Shown here: one piece after another, positions 34,818 to 34,892 of the stretch | How the letters are laid out: every line of letters starts with the position of its first letter | Position numbering within the stretch: position 1 is the first letter of the stretch | Source of the DNA: Archaeoglobales archaeon | GTDB lineage: Archaea > Halobacteriota > Archaeoglobi > Archaeoglobales > Archaeoglobaceae | Reading direction: 5' to 3' | Length of the DNA: 34,892 nucleotides | Assembly: GCA_003662995.1 (NCBI GenBank) | Contig: QMZC01000015.1 | Coordinates: 1-34,892, forward strand | Program-made: the position numbers and the translations under genes | Notes under the pieces: model-generated | The model's database searches: none | What the model saw: only the letters and a program-made list of their open reading frames with translations | Told to the model about the DNA's origin: nothing

Positions 34818-34892
34818 ATGCTAAAAGTAAAGGAAATTGTAGAAGAGCTAAAAATCTTCGAGAGAAACAAAGTACCTCTGGAAATAAAAGTA
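34818..34892 (+). CDS. Unidentified protein, N-terminus only
   Basis: An open frame begins at ATG 34818 and runs in frame to the last base (25 codons): MLKVKEIVEELKIFERNKVP and on. The TATA element about 25-35 nt upstream and the absence of a stop support a real gene. There is not enough sequence to name a family; the segment predicts one charged helix. Confidence 0.5.
   Translation, partial: MLKVKEIVEELKIFERNKVPLEIKV

Overview
The window reads as a euryarchaeal chromosome segment, most likely from the Archaeoglobales (an Archaeoglobus-like, sulfate-reducing hyperthermophile). The evidence is a complete QmoABC operon (the quinone-interacting oxidoreductase of sulfate reducers), archaeal ribosomal stalk genes (L1, P0/L10, P1/L12), CDP-archaeol synthase, archaeal pantoate kinase plus CoaBC, AMP phosphorylase, RIO1 kinase, and TATA boxes about 25-30 nt ahead of many start codons, several of which look leaderless. 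The DNA is AT-rich, and ribosome-binding sites of the GGTGA/GGAGG type precede the genes that have leaders. The assignment to a genus is inference.

Layout. 1-3950: an RND/MMPL exporter (5' end probably outside the window) facing a GalT-like gene and the radical SAM gene amrS. 4150-8430: an unrecognised gene broken by two frameshifts, then larC and ilvD. 8445-11821 (minus): a probable leaderless operon of an eight-cluster polyferredoxin (FwdF-like), coaBC and pantoate kinase; the last has a 3' frameshift. 12019-15517: AMP phosphorylase, citrate synthase, RIO1 kinase. 15514-19068: an ABC-2 exporter with two permease genes, one fused to a PrsW-type membrane protease, divergent from its ATPase. 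19150-21173: the L1-P0-P1 operon, with a hairpin just before L1. 21297-25938 (minus): qmoABC behind a promoter whose TATA box sits inside a 10-bp-arm inverted repeat.

26161-34892: housekeeping and regulatory genes: DNA alkyltransferase, CDP-archaeol synthase, a disrupted pyrE, an HTH protein fused to a solute-binding-like domain, a MEMO-family protein (partner of amrS), an HTH-CBS regulator, a NOG1-like GTPase, an MFS transporter, a YjbQ-family protein, a MoeB/ThiF E1-like enzyme, and the first 25 codons of an unidentified gene at the right edge.

The most unusual stretch is 33503-33935. It contains two successive modules, each made of a TTACAAT-centred palindrome, a TATA box, a ribosome-binding site and a micro-ORF; the second ends in a T-run. 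A second theme is data quality: five single-base indels, most of them in or next to homopolymers, disrupt three genes. These look more like sequencing errors than real decay, and any use of the window should allow for them. There are no rRNA or tRNA genes, CRISPR arrays or convincing insertion sequences.
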